NCBI GenBank assembly: GCA_031286205.1 | Contig: JAITUR010000107.1 | Coordinates: 1 to 43,843 of the forward strand | Direction of reading: 5' to 3' | From: Treponema sp. | Lineage (GTDB): Bacteria > Spirochaetota > Spirochaetia > Treponematales > Breznakiellaceae | Length of the DNA stretch: 43,843 nucleotides | In this document: positions 23,347-32,588 of the stretch, in pieces | Layout: the number at the start of each line of letters is the position of its first letter | How positions within the stretch are numbered: the stretch's first letter is position 1 | The notes under the pieces: model-generated | Databases searched by the model: none | The model's input: the letters and a program-made list of their open reading frames with translations, nothing else | Told to the model about the DNA's origin: nothing | Position numbers and translations under genes: made by a program

Positions 23347-24147
23347 CTATTTAACCATTGATAACAGTCGTTTTTCAATATCTAAATATTGATTTTGATA
23401 TTCGGTTAGAGCATCAGATAATTCTTCAATTTTTTGCTGCAGTAGATCATTGTTCTGTAGTAATTCTTTTACATTATATGGGAATTTTGTCTTTATGGAT
23501 TGAATGTCACTAATTAAATATTTTTTTTCATAAGATAGTTTTTCTTTCCGTTCATTTAGTTTATCCAAAGAATTGGAAGTATTTTTAATTGTCGTTTTTT
23601 CTAAAAGCAGAAAAATTATACGCATTTCTGAAAGGTCTGCATTTTTATACGCATTAACGGCATCTATAAATTGACCATGCTGTTCTTCCGTTGTATCAGG
23701 GTTTAGATCGGGATGAAGTTTTTTAACTATTTGTGTGTATAGTTTTTTTATTTCTATAGATTCTTCGTCAGTTAATTGTGTACCGTAATTACTTTTCCTA
23801 AAGCGGGCTTCTTCTATTCTCTGTTGCTTCTCTTTGAGTTTTTCAGAATATTCTTGCTGTTCTTTGTCGAGTTGTTTTTCTATTTCATCGATATTATACG
23901 ATTGCTCTTTATTTAAAAATGATTGTATTATTTCTATCTTGCGTTTTACTCTTAAAATTTTACATTGATATTCAAAAATGCTGCATTCAAGTTTTCCTAT
24001 TTTTAGCATATATTCTGTTTCTATTTGCGGGCATGTATGATAAAGTAAATTGTCTCGTTCATAAACAAGACTTGCTAATTCAGTCTCAAGTTCCTGAATA
24101 GAGAAAATAAGTTCTTCATATTCTTTATTTCTTGAAATTTCGCTCAT
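23347..24147 (-). CDS. coiled-coil protein with J-like domain
   Basis: A 266-residue protein. Coiled coils cover about 8-35, 80-118 and 190-262. Between them sits a DnaJ-like segment (about 127-172) with helix II KKLYTQIVKKLHPDLNP holding the diagnostic HPD (145-147), then a partial helix III (QFIDAVNAYKNADLSEM). A J domain recruits and stimulates Hsp70. The surrounding coils suggest a scaffold that brings Hsp70 to a complex. GGAG precedes the ATG. It lies 78 nt after the phosphoesterase-NTPase gene and 3 nt before the HIRAN gene, so the three form an operon. AT-rich, like its neighbours. Confidence 0.8.
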   Translation of the reverse strand: MSEISRNKEYEELIFSIQELETELASLVYERDNLLYHTCPQIETEYMLKIGKLECSIFEYQCKILRVKRKIEIIQSFLNKEQSYNIDEIEKQLDKEQQEYSEKLKEKQQRIEEARFRKSNYGTQLTDEESIEIKKLYTQIVKKLHPDLNPDTTEEQHGQFIDAVNAYKNADLSEMRIIFLLLEKTTIKNTSNSLDKLNERKEKLSYEKKYLISDIQSIKTKFPYNVKELLQNNDLLQQKIEELSDALTEYQNQYLDIEKRLLSMVK

Positions 24148-24225
24148 TTTTTCTCCGGTTGTTTACTTCTATTGGGGTGTAGGGCATTGGGGTCTCCTTT
24201 GGTTTTTTAAAAAACAATTGATAAA

Positions 24226-27225
24226 TTATTTTTTATTACTTTTATAAGAAATTGATAATACCTGTTTTTTTGATGATGAAGTAAATATTTTATCAGCAAT
24301 TTTATCTTTTATATTAAAATCAACATTTCGTGTAATAAGATGTTTTCTTGCAACCATTTTTATTAAATTTGATAATAATAAATCATTTTTACTTTCTTTA
24401 AGCTTTATAGCCTTATTTACAAAATTCTCTGTTGTTCCTCCATTTTCTTCCATAATCAGATTGGATATTTTATAATTCGTTGTTTTCATATCTACCTCAT
24501 TTAGTAAATATAGCGTATCTGTACTTGATCCAAAATATGCGACATGGTCATAAAGTGACAAACATATTGAAATCGCTGAACGATAAAATATTTCTTCTAT
24601 ATCTTGTTTTCTTAACTTAGACGCTTCATCAGTATCTGTGGATTTAATAGATTCATAAATATCATCTATTATTTCATTATATTGATCATCATGAGGTTTA
24701 AATATTGCATATAAAATACGGTTTGGTGCAGAATACATTTGTTCTATTATTTTTTTCTTTTCAGATAGCTCAAAATTAACATTATGACTAATTAATGATT
24801 TTGAAATAATCTCAAGATATTTTACAGCTCTGACAATTCTATTTTTTAAAGTATCTGCATCTTTTTCATTGTAGTCGTATACACTCCTAAATTGTATTTC
24901 CTCATTTTCTTCTTTCCTAAAATGCTTTTCATGATCATCAACTCTTTTTTCCATTTCTTTTTTGTCTTTTTGGGTAGGAATACTCACAGAGAAATCATGT
25001 TGAGGATTTATAAATCCAATATTATTTATATCAAAATTTAATTCATCGAATTCTCTTACTATAGAATCTAGCAACTCACAAATATTAAGTGCAAATTTAG
25101 TATTATTACGTAAAAAAGATAAGAATAAAAGTATATTGTCATTTATTCCGAAACAAATATTTTTGAAAATATATTCTAATTCAAGAATATCAAGTCCATT
25201 ATTTTCGATAAGTTTATTCAGTTTTTTTGCAATAAAATATGCAAGGTAATTTCTATTAGAAAACTCAAAACTATTGTCGTCATCATATTTTTTAATTATT
25301 TTCGAACTTAGAATTATCCCAAAACATTTTTCAATATCTATTTTTAAACCACGATTTTTATTGATTTCATCAATGATGTTTACAATATTTGGATATAAAA
25401 TACGTTCATTTTTATTTTTATGCATACTGAAAGCTATCTCTTCAAGTGATATCAAACAATAATCAACATATCTTTCAGGAGAATTATCTATAATAGCTTT
25501 TCTTATATTGGTTTCAAATATTACATTGAAAACTGCTTCGCCTTTGGTGGTATCATCTGGCTTACTTAGAAAATATTTTACATACTGTACTATATATTCA
25601 GGTGATAACTCAAACAAGCCAAAACGACGTTTTACAAGATTATCAATTATTTCCATTATATTGTTGTCTAACAATTCACTTTTTATTTCATTATTTAAGT
25701 CACATAATTTATTTATTAATTCATTACGTTTTTCTTTATAAAAATCTTCAATATTGATATTGTAATACTCATTATCTCCGATGATTTCTTCTTTTGTCAT
25801 ATGTTTAACATCAAGCTCAAGCCGTTTTTTTGAAGTGAAAACAATAAAAGAAAATTTGTCTTTTGCAACATCTAATAATATTTTTTGACTGTTTTCAGGT
25901 TTAATTAAATCTAAATCATCTATAAATAGAATTTTCTTATTAATTTCTGTTTGCTCATATTTTTCAAAAAGAAAAACTTCTTCTCCATATTGCAAATCAA
26001 AATTATATTTTATTATTTTATCGACAGAAGACTTTACTCGATGAGAATCGGAGCCAATATAAATTGGTAACATTTGTTTTTCTATACATTTGTTAAAAAA
26101 ATATTTAATTAAAGTAGTCTTGCCACTCCTAGACTTTCCCGATATATTTATAATTTTATGCTCTGATAATTCTTTCCAAAATATTTCTTCCGTTAATAAT
26201 TTACTGTCTTCTTGGGATTTTTTTATTTCATGATATAGTTTAGGAAAAACAAAATAATCTAATACATTTTTTGAAATCTTGATAGGGTCTTCAAAGAATG
26301 AGTTAATAAAATTACTATTCGGTTTTAAAAAGGTTGCTTTAGGTGTTATAGTAAACTGTCGTTCATTAGATGTTTTACAGAACATTGTTTTTTCATCATT
26401 CCATTCAAAGTTAATTTCTTCGCATATATTTGAGCATGTATCAAAAGTCAATATGGAGAAAGTACTTTTATGGGTCATTGCTCCAGAAAATTCACCACCT
26501 TTTGAAAGTAAATAGCCATCACTCTGGATAGTGCGAACATTATGTTCATGTCCTTGAAATACAATATCTGAATGTCCACGAATCATTTTTTCTAATGCTT
26601 CTTTTGTTTTAGAATGAAACCATTCTGTACTGTGATGCATTACAGTAATTGACAAATTAACATTATCTTTTTTTACCAATGAAAATAAAAATGAATCCGG
26701 CAAGTGATGAATTTCTTTGTTATCTTTCCTTAATGTCGAAAAGGGGGCTGTATTTATTAAATTATACTGAATTTTATACCCTTTCACATCAATTATGCGC
26801 GAATCTACTACTTTATCACTAACAAAGCATTTTTTTGATTTTTCAAAATAAAAAAAATTATCTTGTGAACTAAGTTCAAGGTTAAAATACTGGTCTTCTA
26901 TTCCTTGTTTAAAATATGATAGAATATTATCACTTGTTCGAGCATCTGAAGGTAGTATCATATCATGATTTCCAGGTACAAGATATAACTCTATATAATG
27001 ATCTTTACTTTTTCTAAGCTTTGGTAATAGTGATGCAAAAAAAGCACTCACACATTTATATTCTTCTTTTTTCCCGGAAAATGCTAAATCACCAGAACAA
27101 ATGAGTATACACTTTTCTACTTTGTCAATTATTTGAGTAGCATTAATAATTTTATCAACCTTTAAGTTGATTTGTGAATCATCTTTAATGTGTAGATCGC
27201 TTAAATGTAAAAATAGGATTTTCAT
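24226..27225 (-). CDS. metallophosphoesterase fused to STAND-like NTPase
   Basis: A 999-residue multidomain protein. The N-terminal calcineurin-like phosphoesterase (1-270) has a complete metal site: DLH (10-12), GD (45-46), GNHD (85-88), MHH (196-198) and GHEH (225-228). A P-loop NTPase follows, with Walker A GKSRSGKT (363-370) and Walker B KILFIDDLDL (431-440). The remaining ~550 residues are helical, charged and of no recognised family. The order effector - NTPase - large C-terminal region is that of STAND-type immune sensors (Avs-like and NLR-like), where the C-terminus recognises an invader and oligomerisation activates the N-terminal enzyme. AAGGAG precedes the ATG. Strongly AT-rich. 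The role in defence is inferred; the domains are seen. Confidence 0.85.
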   Translation of the reverse strand: MKILFLHLSDLHIKDDSQINLKVDKIINATQIIDKVEKCILICSGDLAFSGKKEEYKCVSAFFASLLPKLRKSKDHYIELYLVPGNHDMILPSDARTSDNILSYFKQGIEDQYFNLELSSQDNFFYFEKSKKCFVSDKVVDSRIIDVKGYKIQYNLINTAPFSTLRKDNKEIHHLPDSFLFSLVKKDNVNLSITVMHHSTEWFHSKTKEALEKMIRGHSDIVFQGHEHNVRTIQSDGYLLSKGGEFSGAMTHKSTFSILTFDTCSNICEEINFEWNDEKTMFCKTSNERQFTITPKATFLKPNSNFINSFFEDPIKISKNVLDYFVFPKLYHEIKKSQEDSKLLTEEIFWKELSEHKIINISGKSRSGKTTLIKYFFNKCIEKQMLPIYIGSDSHRVKSSVDKIIKYNFDLQYGEEVFLFEKYEQTEINKKILFIDDLDLIKPENSQKILLDVAKDKFSFIVFTSKKRLELDVKHMTKEEIIGDNEYYNINIEDFYKEKRNELINKLCDLNNEIKSELLDNNIMEIIDNLVKRRFGLFELSPEYIVQYVKYFLSKPDDTTKGEAVFNVIFETNIRKAIIDNSPERYVDYCLISLEEIAFSMHKNKNERILYPNIVNIIDEINKNRGLKIDIEKCFGIILSSKIIKKYDDDNSFEFSNRNYLAYFIAKKLNKLIENNGLDILELEYIFKNICFGINDNILLFLSFLRNNTKFALNICELLDSIVREFDELNFDINNIGFINPQHDFSVSIPTQKDKKEMEKRVDDHEKHFRKEENEEIQFRSVYDYNEKDADTLKNRIVRAVKYLEIISKSLISHNVNFELSEKKKIIEQMYSAPNRILYAIFKPHDDQYNEIIDDIYESIKSTDTDEASKLRKQDIEEIFYRSAISICLSLYDHVAYFGSSTDTLYLLNEVDMKTTNYKISNLIMEENGGTTENFVNKAIKLKESKNDLLLSNLIKMVARKHLITRNVDFNIKDKIADKIFTSSSKKQVLSISYKSNKK

Positions 27226-27256
27226 AATTAAAATATACTCCTTATATCAACTGTCC

Positions 27257-27367
27257 TCATCCCCTTTCCACCTTCGGCAACCCCGCCACAATATTCACAG
27301 TCTTCATACTAACAGCAATAACCGACAAAAGCAAGTCCAATTTCCGAGCAACTCTGTTATCAAACAT
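27257..27367 (-). CDS. possible 36-residue ORF between island genes
   Basis: An ORF reads MFDNRVARKLDLLLSVIAVS and 16 further residues. Its ATG overlaps the last codons of the restriction-methylase gene (ATGTTTGA), with AAGGA about 9 nt upstream. It ends before the Shine-Dalgarno of the phosphoesterase gene. It is less AT-rich than its neighbours. It may be a coupled micro-protein or a remnant of a deleted gene; the evidence for expression is weak. Confidence 0.3.
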   Translation of the reverse strand: MFDNRVARKLDLLLSVIAVSMKTVNIVAGLPKVERG

Positions 27368-30300
27368 TCTCTATTATCCTTATTTCTTCATGGGTAAGTT
27401 TATAAAGTTCGTAAAATATTTTATTAATTTTATCTTCACTATGTAATATTTGTGTCTTTAATTGCTCTTTTTGGTTGGGTAAAGTAGCATTTTGCAGCTC
27501 TTTGTACAAGTTCAATAGCAGTTTGGCATATTTTATAACTTGGGATTTTTTTCCTTCGTCATTTGTATCTAATAATGGAATATTTAAAATAGGTTCTTTG
27601 TCAACTTGAAAAATATTACCTTGCATTTTTCCTTTGTTTTTAAGCCAAAAAGCAACTGTTTTAGAATTTAATAATGCAGTTAAATACATTTGATTGATTC
27701 GTTTAGTTTTAATAATATAGAAAGCTGCCGATGCATAACAGTCAAAATCAGTATAGGTAAATGTTGGCTCTGAACATTTACGAATAGCCATTATTTTTTC
27801 ACCTTTAAAAAACTTTTCTTCTCTTGAACGATGTAACCCATAAGGTTTATTATCAGATGTAATAATGTTCTTAAATTGGTCTAAATGTTTTTTTAAATTT
27901 GGATAATTTTTTATTCTACTTGGATTTTTAAAATCAGAAGTGGTATATATTATCCAGAGTTTATTTTCATTATCGCCATAGTATCTGCCTAATTGTTCTG
28001 TGTTATTATAATATGGTTTTAATATTAATTTTTCATCTTTTGTTAGCCGCAAGCTCTTTTTCTCTTTATGAGATAATCCAAAAATACCTTGACCTTTTAC
28101 ATATTTGCCTTTTGATTTTTCTGCAATTTGCTTGCTGACAAAATCATAATGAGGGTGTATACCATTAGTAACTTCTTCTTTGCCATCTAAAACAAAATTC
28201 TTTTTAGCCTGTATCTTATTAAGTAAATTTTCTGTTTTTCTATCTCCAAATACCAAGTATTTATCTTTATAATCATTTGGTATTATAGATGGCATAAGGT
28301 AATTTAATCCTTGATCAGCCTCTTTTCCTAACAGTTTATATGCCGACTGAATGGCAGGCTTGTTTAAGTCCAATTTTCTATAATCAAAAGAGTATGAAGC
28401 TTGTTTTTTCTTTTCTAAAATTAATACCATTGTTTGAATACTGGCACTGTCAAAAACCATGTAAGAGCCAAAATCAATAATATTTTTAATAATACTGTCT
28501 TCCAATATTTTATTTCTGAGAATACTGGAACCTGCATTTGTAACCCAATTATTAGGAACAATATAACCTAAAATACCGTTTGGCTTTAGTAAATCAATGC
28601 CATAACAAACAAAGAAATACCATAAATCCATTTTTCCCTGATAATATTTTAATAAATGAGACTGTTTTATTTGATCAAATGTTTCTTTGCTTGTATATTC
28701 CTTTACATAAGGAGGATTACCAATTACACAATCAAAACCGCCCTGGACAAAAACAGACGGGAAATTCTTCTCCCATGAAAAAGGCTTTACTTTCTTTTCT
28801 TCGCCAAAATCCAAATTATTATCATAATAATCTAAGCCAATTAAGCTGTTGCCGCATTTTATATTATTATCCAAGTCCGGTAAGACACGGTCGTGAAAAA
28901 GATTTGCCTGTATTTCGATAGATTCTTTTGTTTCACCTTCCATACATTTTAATAATAGAGACAATTTTGAAACTTCTACTGCGTTAGTATCTAAATCTAC
29001 GCCAAATATGTTATTTAATAGAATCTTCTTTTTTATTTCTGTAGTTAATTCACCTGACGGAGTTAAGGGGCTATTTTTCTTGCCTTTGTCCTGACCTTCA
29101 TTTTTATTGTAGTAATCCTTATGCCAATTTAATAAATATTGATAAGCGCCAATTAAAAAACTACCGCTTCCGCAGGCAGGGTCTACAATTTTTATTTTAC
29201 TTACTTCTAATGGTGTCAGATTTCCGATTAGACTTTCTACGGTATTTTTAACTATAAAGTCAACAATGTACTGAGGTGTATAATAAACCCCTCCAGCCTT
29301 ACGAACTTCGGGTTTCTCCTCAATAACAGCACGACCGCTTTTTGAAAGAGAGATTTCCTTTCCTAAAAATTGTTCGTACGCACTTCCCAATATTTCTACT
29401 GCCATTACAGAAAATTCGTAAGGACATATAGGGGGATAAAGTTCAGATATAATACTTTTTATTGTTTTTGGCTGAATAATTATTTTTTCACTTAATGTAT
29501 CCTTTTTAAAATCAAACAGGCTGGAATTGTATTTTTGATCGGCAGTATTGCAAATACTCAATATGTTTTTATAATAATCACCGCTTTTTATTGTGTCCAT
29601 TAATTGTCCATAAGGTTCTATATGGCGGTCTTCGGCAATACGAAGGAAAATAATACGATTAATAATATTTTGTACGACATAATTCAATTCATCTTCATTG
29701 ATTTCATTATTTATAGATATATCTTTAGCTAACACAATACGCCATTTGTCAAGGGAATCAAGGAAATCCTTGTCAACTGTTGATGTACCTTTTTTATTAT
29801 CTTCATTTTGGATATACTTATCTAATCCGCCTTGTTGAACACGCGCTCTGCTGAATGTATCCCAAAAAAAATCAAACTTGGTAATGTAATCGGTGTATTC
29901 AAACTGCATAATTCTGGAAACGCCTGCTTTATCCGTTTGCTTTGTTTTAACTGTACAATCGTAAATAGCAAAATAATCAAAGTTAGTTAATATGCTTATT
30001 GATAAACCGGCACTCCAACCATATCTGCGTACTTGGATAGCGCTATCTGCATCTTCTTTGATATTTGTATGAGGTTTTTTTGCTTCAAGAAAAAACATTC
30101 GTTTTCCGCCAGGAAGTCTAAAAGAATAGTCGGGTAGTTTTGTTGAGCCGCTTACTTTCACTTTATCTTCATGAATAACTTCCCGATAACTTTGCAAACT
30201 ATTACTTTTATTCGCTACATCCCAACCAAGAGCTTCCCAAAATGGGTCTATAAAATCCCGCCTGGTTTGTGTTTCATTATATTCCTGTTTTTTATATATT

Positions 30301-30377
30301 TCATGCTGATCAGCAAAACGATGCACGAGTTCTTTTGTTTTCATTAGCGCTTCTTCTTTGCTTGTTTGGATAAACAT
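27360..30377 (-). CDS. type IIG-like restriction enzyme-methyltransferase
   Basis: A 1005-residue Eco57I-like fused enzyme. The N-terminal HsdR_N-type nuclease (about 20-145) has the PD-(D/E)xK core with D83 (LPDYSF) and E98-x-K100 (FFLEAKK). A helical connector leads to the N6-adenine methylase: motif I DPACGSGSF (399-407) and motif IV NPPY (554-557). The C-terminal ~350 residues resemble a target-recognition domain (TaqI-like). A single such protein cuts and methylates DNA. The ATG at 30377 is not preceded by a clear Shine-Dalgarno; one at 30344 (MKTKEL) is an alternative. It is first in the minus-strand island. Whether it shares transcription with the genes downstream is open (134-nt gap). 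Confidence 0.9.
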   Translation of the reverse strand: MFIQTSKEEALMKTKELVHRFADQHEIYKKQEYNETQTRRDFIDPFWEALGWDVANKSNSLQSYREVIHEDKVKVSGSTKLPDYSFRLPGGKRMFFLEAKKPHTNIKEDADSAIQVRRYGWSAGLSISILTNFDYFAIYDCTVKTKQTDKAGVSRIMQFEYTDYITKFDFFWDTFSRARVQQGGLDKYIQNEDNKKGTSTVDKDFLDSLDKWRIVLAKDISINNEINEDELNYVVQNIINRIIFLRIAEDRHIEPYGQLMDTIKSGDYYKNILSICNTADQKYNSSLFDFKKDTLSEKIIIQPKTIKSIISELYPPICPYEFSVMAVEILGSAYEQFLGKEISLSKSGRAVIEEKPEVRKAGGVYYTPQYIVDFIVKNTVESLIGNLTPLEVSKIKIVDPACGSGSFLIGAYQYLLNWHKDYYNKNEGQDKGKKNSPLTPSGELTTEIKKKILLNNIFGVDLDTNAVEVSKLSLLLKCMEGETKESIEIQANLFHDRVLPDLDNNIKCGNSLIGLDYYDNNLDFGEEKKVKPFSWEKNFPSVFVQGGFDCVIGNPPYVKEYTSKETFDQIKQSHLLKYYQGKMDLWYFFVCYGIDLLKPNGILGYIVPNNWVTNAGSSILRNKILEDSIIKNIIDFGSYMVFDSASIQTMVLILEKKKQASYSFDYRKLDLNKPAIQSAYKLLGKEADQGLNYLMPSIIPNDYKDKYLVFGDRKTENLLNKIQAKKNFVLDGKEEVTNGIHPHYDFVSKQIAEKSKGKYVKGQGIFGLSHKEKKSLRLTKDEKLILKPYYNNTEQLGRYYGDNENKLWIIYTTSDFKNPSRIKNYPNLKKHLDQFKNIITSDNKPYGLHRSREEKFFKGEKIMAIRKCSEPTFTYTDFDCYASAAFYIIKTKRINQMYLTALLNSKTVAFWLKNKGKMQGNIFQVDKEPILNIPLLDTNDEGKKSQVIKYAKLLLNLYKELQNATLPNQKEQLKTQILHSEDKINKIFYELYKLTHEEIRIIENV

Positions 30378-30472
30378 ATTATTGTTCTATCTCACCCCAT
30401 CGCTCTTTGTCCAATGTCATGGTTTGCGACATACAATTATCCCTCCATAAATTCTATAGTACAAAAAAACAC

Positions 30473-31495
30473 CTACCGCTGAACCCTGCCGGATGCATTG
30501 CCGGCGGCAAGTTTTTTTACCTCGTCTGCGCTGACAAAATTAAAATCGCCCTCTATGGTGTGTTTTAAGCAGCTTGCAGCTACGGCAAACTCCAGGCCGT
30601 CTTGCGGGGACATTCCTGTAAGGTTTGCATAAATAAGTCCCGCGCCAAAACTGTCGCCGCCGCCTACCCTGTCTACAATGTGAACAGCATATTTTTTTGA
30701 AAAATAAAAATCGTTTCCGGTACAGAGCATCGCTCCCCAGTTATTGTCGTTTGCAGTGATCGATTCCCGTAAAGTTATTGCAACTTGTTTAAAATTAAAT
30801 CTTTTAATAAGGGCGGCGGCGACTTCCTTGTAACCGTCATGGTTAATCTCGCCTTTGGTAACATCGCTGCCGCTTGCCATAATTCCAAAAACATCGTGGG
30901 CATCTTCTTCATTGGAAATACATAGATCGACATATTCCATTAGCCTGCCCATTACTTCGCCGGCTTTTTCGCGGCTCCACAAATTTACGCGGTAATTTAA
31001 ATCGCACGAAACAGTAACCCCTGCCGCGCGCGCAGCTTTACAAGCCGCCAAGGTTATTGCCGCCGCGTTATCGGAAAGAGCGGGAGTTATCCCCGTAAAA
31101 TGAAACCACTTAACACCCTTAAAAATACCAGCCCAGTCAAAGTCGGATTCGGAAGCAGCGGCAACGGCGGAATTAGCACGATCGTAAATTACTTTGGACG
31201 GGCGTTGGGAAGCGCCTTTTTCCAGAAAATAGATCCCTACCCTGTCGCCGCCCCGGACGATTAACGAAGTATCCACCCCAAACTCCCGCAATTTATTAAC
31301 TGCCGCCTGCCCTATTTCGTGTTTGGGCAATTTGGTAACAAACCCGGCATCAATACCAAAACCTGCAAGCGAAACGGCAACATTTGCCTCGCCGCCGCCA
31401 TAAGTAGCACCATAGGAATTTGCCTGAACAAACCGGTAATAGCCTTCCGGCGCAAGGCGCAGCATTATCTCGCCAAATGTAATTACTTTACTCAT
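30473..31495 (-). CDS. kdgK: 2-dehydro-3-deoxygluconokinase (PfkB family)
   Basis: A 340-residue ribokinase-family sugar kinase that phosphorylates KDG to KDPG in hexuronate breakdown. The N-terminus VITFGEIMLRLAPEGYYRF, the binding motif GGGEANVAVSLAGFG and the catalytic anion hole DRVGGGDSFGAGLIYA (Asp base in GGGDS) are all intact. The ATG at 31495 is preferred: the frame is open to an ATG at 31531, but that lies upstream of the -10 box, and family members start at VITFGE. There is no Shine-Dalgarno and the ATG follows the -10 box by 7 nt. No other hexuronate gene is adjacent. Confidence 0.87.
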   Translation of the reverse strand: MSKVITFGEIMLRLAPEGYYRFVQANSYGATYGGGEANVAVSLAGFGIDAGFVTKLPKHEIGQAAVNKLREFGVDTSLIVRGGDRVGIYFLEKGASQRPSKVIYDRANSAVAAASESDFDWAGIFKGVKWFHFTGITPALSDNAAAITLAACKAARAAGVTVSCDLNYRVNLWSREKAGEVMGRLMEYVDLCISNEEDAHDVFGIMASGSDVTKGEINHDGYKEVAAALIKRFNFKQVAITLRESITANDNNWGAMLCTGNDFYFSKKYAVHIVDRVGGGDSFGAGLIYANLTGMSPQDGLEFAVAASCLKHTIEGDFNFVSADEVKKLAAGNASGRVQR

Positions 31496-31502
31496 AGCAT
31501 TA

Positions 31503-31531
31503 TTTATACCATATATCCGGTTGACAAACAA
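31503..31531 (-). promoter_or_regulatory. promoter of kdgK, start codon at transcript start
   Basis: On the minus strand TTGTTT (31531-31526), a 17-nt spacer and TATAAA (31508-31503); the ATG at 31495 follows by 7 nt. On the plus strand a TTGACA (31521-31526) overlaps it and may serve the divergent lipoprotein gene, although its -10 (CATACT, 31544-31549) is poor. Confidence 0.5.
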
Positions 31532-31606
31532 CTATGTTTTATACATACTGTAAAAATAAAAAGTAATTAAATTTATTTAATTATACAAATTTGTAGGAGG
31601 AAGATT

Positions 31607-31954
31607 ATGAGAAAAGTAGTTTTTGTTTCTATTTTGGTTGTCATGGCGCTGCTTGTCAGCTGCTCCGCAGGATCACCAAAATCTGCCGTTCAGAAGTTTT
31701 TTGACGCTGTCGAAAAAAACGACGAAAAGGCAATGGCTGAAGTTGCTACCCCGGAAACAGTGCAGATAATGACACTGTTTGGCGCTAAAACACAGGGTAT
31801 GGTAGCGGAAACCGGAGGAATCAAAAGTATTACCGAAACAATTGATGGTGATACCGCAGTTGCAGTTGTTACTTTTAACAATGGCGAAGAATCAAACATT
31901 GACCTTATAAAAGTCGATGGCAAATGGAAAGTTTCCATGTCTATGGAAAAATAG
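31607..31954 (+). CDS. DUF4878-like small lipoprotein
   Basis: A 115-residue lipoprotein with signal ending LLVSC (lipidated C19). The mature part has the DUF4878/NTF2-like pattern: SPKSAVQKFFDAVEKNDEKA, AVVTFNNGEESN and DLIKVDGKWKVSM. Such proteins are small alpha+beta folds at the envelope with unclear roles. A strong AGGAGG lies 6 nt upstream of the ATG. The YiiX-like gene follows after 10 nt. Confidence 0.82.
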   Translation: MRKVVFVSILVVMALLVSCSAGSPKSAVQKFFDAVEKNDEKAMAEVATPETVQIMTLFGAKTQGMVAETGGIKSITETIDGDTAVAVVTFNNGEESNIDLIKVDGKWKVSMSMEK

Positions 31955-31964
31955 CCTGCAAGCT

Positions 31965-32588
31965 ATGCAAAAGAAAATACTTGTTGGCGTTTTTATAATT
32001 ATATGTGCTGCGGCTTTTGTAACAATTAACCTCCAGTATAGATATAGAAAACGCCAGCATAGTATTTTGCAATTAATTAAAGAAGATGACATATCACCTT
32101 ATATAAACGACGGCGATATTATTTTTAGGCTTGGCGACAGAATTTGGTCTACCTATATTAAAGAAATGTCTCCGACAGATAAAAGGTTTTCTCATCTTGG
32201 AATTATTAGAAAATACGACAAAAAAGTTACAGTAATAAACGCCGAAGGTTTTACAGCCGAAGGCAATGATTTTGTCAACGAAGTTCCATTAAATGATTTT
32301 CTGAAAAGCGCTCTAAGCATAGGAATTTACAGAATAAAATCAATAGAAGGAAAAATAATTTCTGATACAGCTATGGAATTTATTGGGCTTCCTTTCGACT
32401 GGCAATTCGATATGGAAGATAACAGCAAACTATATTGTACAGAATTATTATATGTTATACTAAAAAAACTTGAATCTGACATAGATTTAAATAAAATATG
32501 GGTAAAAGAAATTAACAAATATGTAATTCCTTTGGATATATATACCCAATCAGAATATTTTGAAGAAGTAGGACATTGGCATGAATAA
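31965..32588 (+). CDS. YiiX-like permuted papain-fold hydrolase
   Basis: A 207-residue membrane-anchored protein: one N-terminal transmembrane segment (about 4-22), then a YiiX/NlpC-type circularly permuted papain fold. Motifs are GDIIFRLGDR (start of the fold), H77 in RFSHLGII and C158 in LYCTELLY, giving the expected His then Cys order of permuted members. The ATG at 31965 is chosen because an upstream in-frame ATG (31917) lies inside the preceding gene. Family members hydrolyse amide or ester bonds in cell wall or lipid substrates; the substrate here is unknown. It overlaps the next gene by 8 nt. Confidence 0.76.
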   Translation: MQKKILVGVFIIICAAAFVTINLQYRYRKRQHSILQLIKEDDISPYINDGDIIFRLGDRIWSTYIKEMSPTDKRFSHLGIIRKYDKKVTVINAEGFTAEGNDFVNEVPLNDFLKSALSIGIYRIKSIEGKIISDTAMEFIGLPFDWQFDMEDNSKLYCTELLYVILKKLESDIDLNKIWVKEINKYVIPLDIYTQSEYFEEVGHWHE

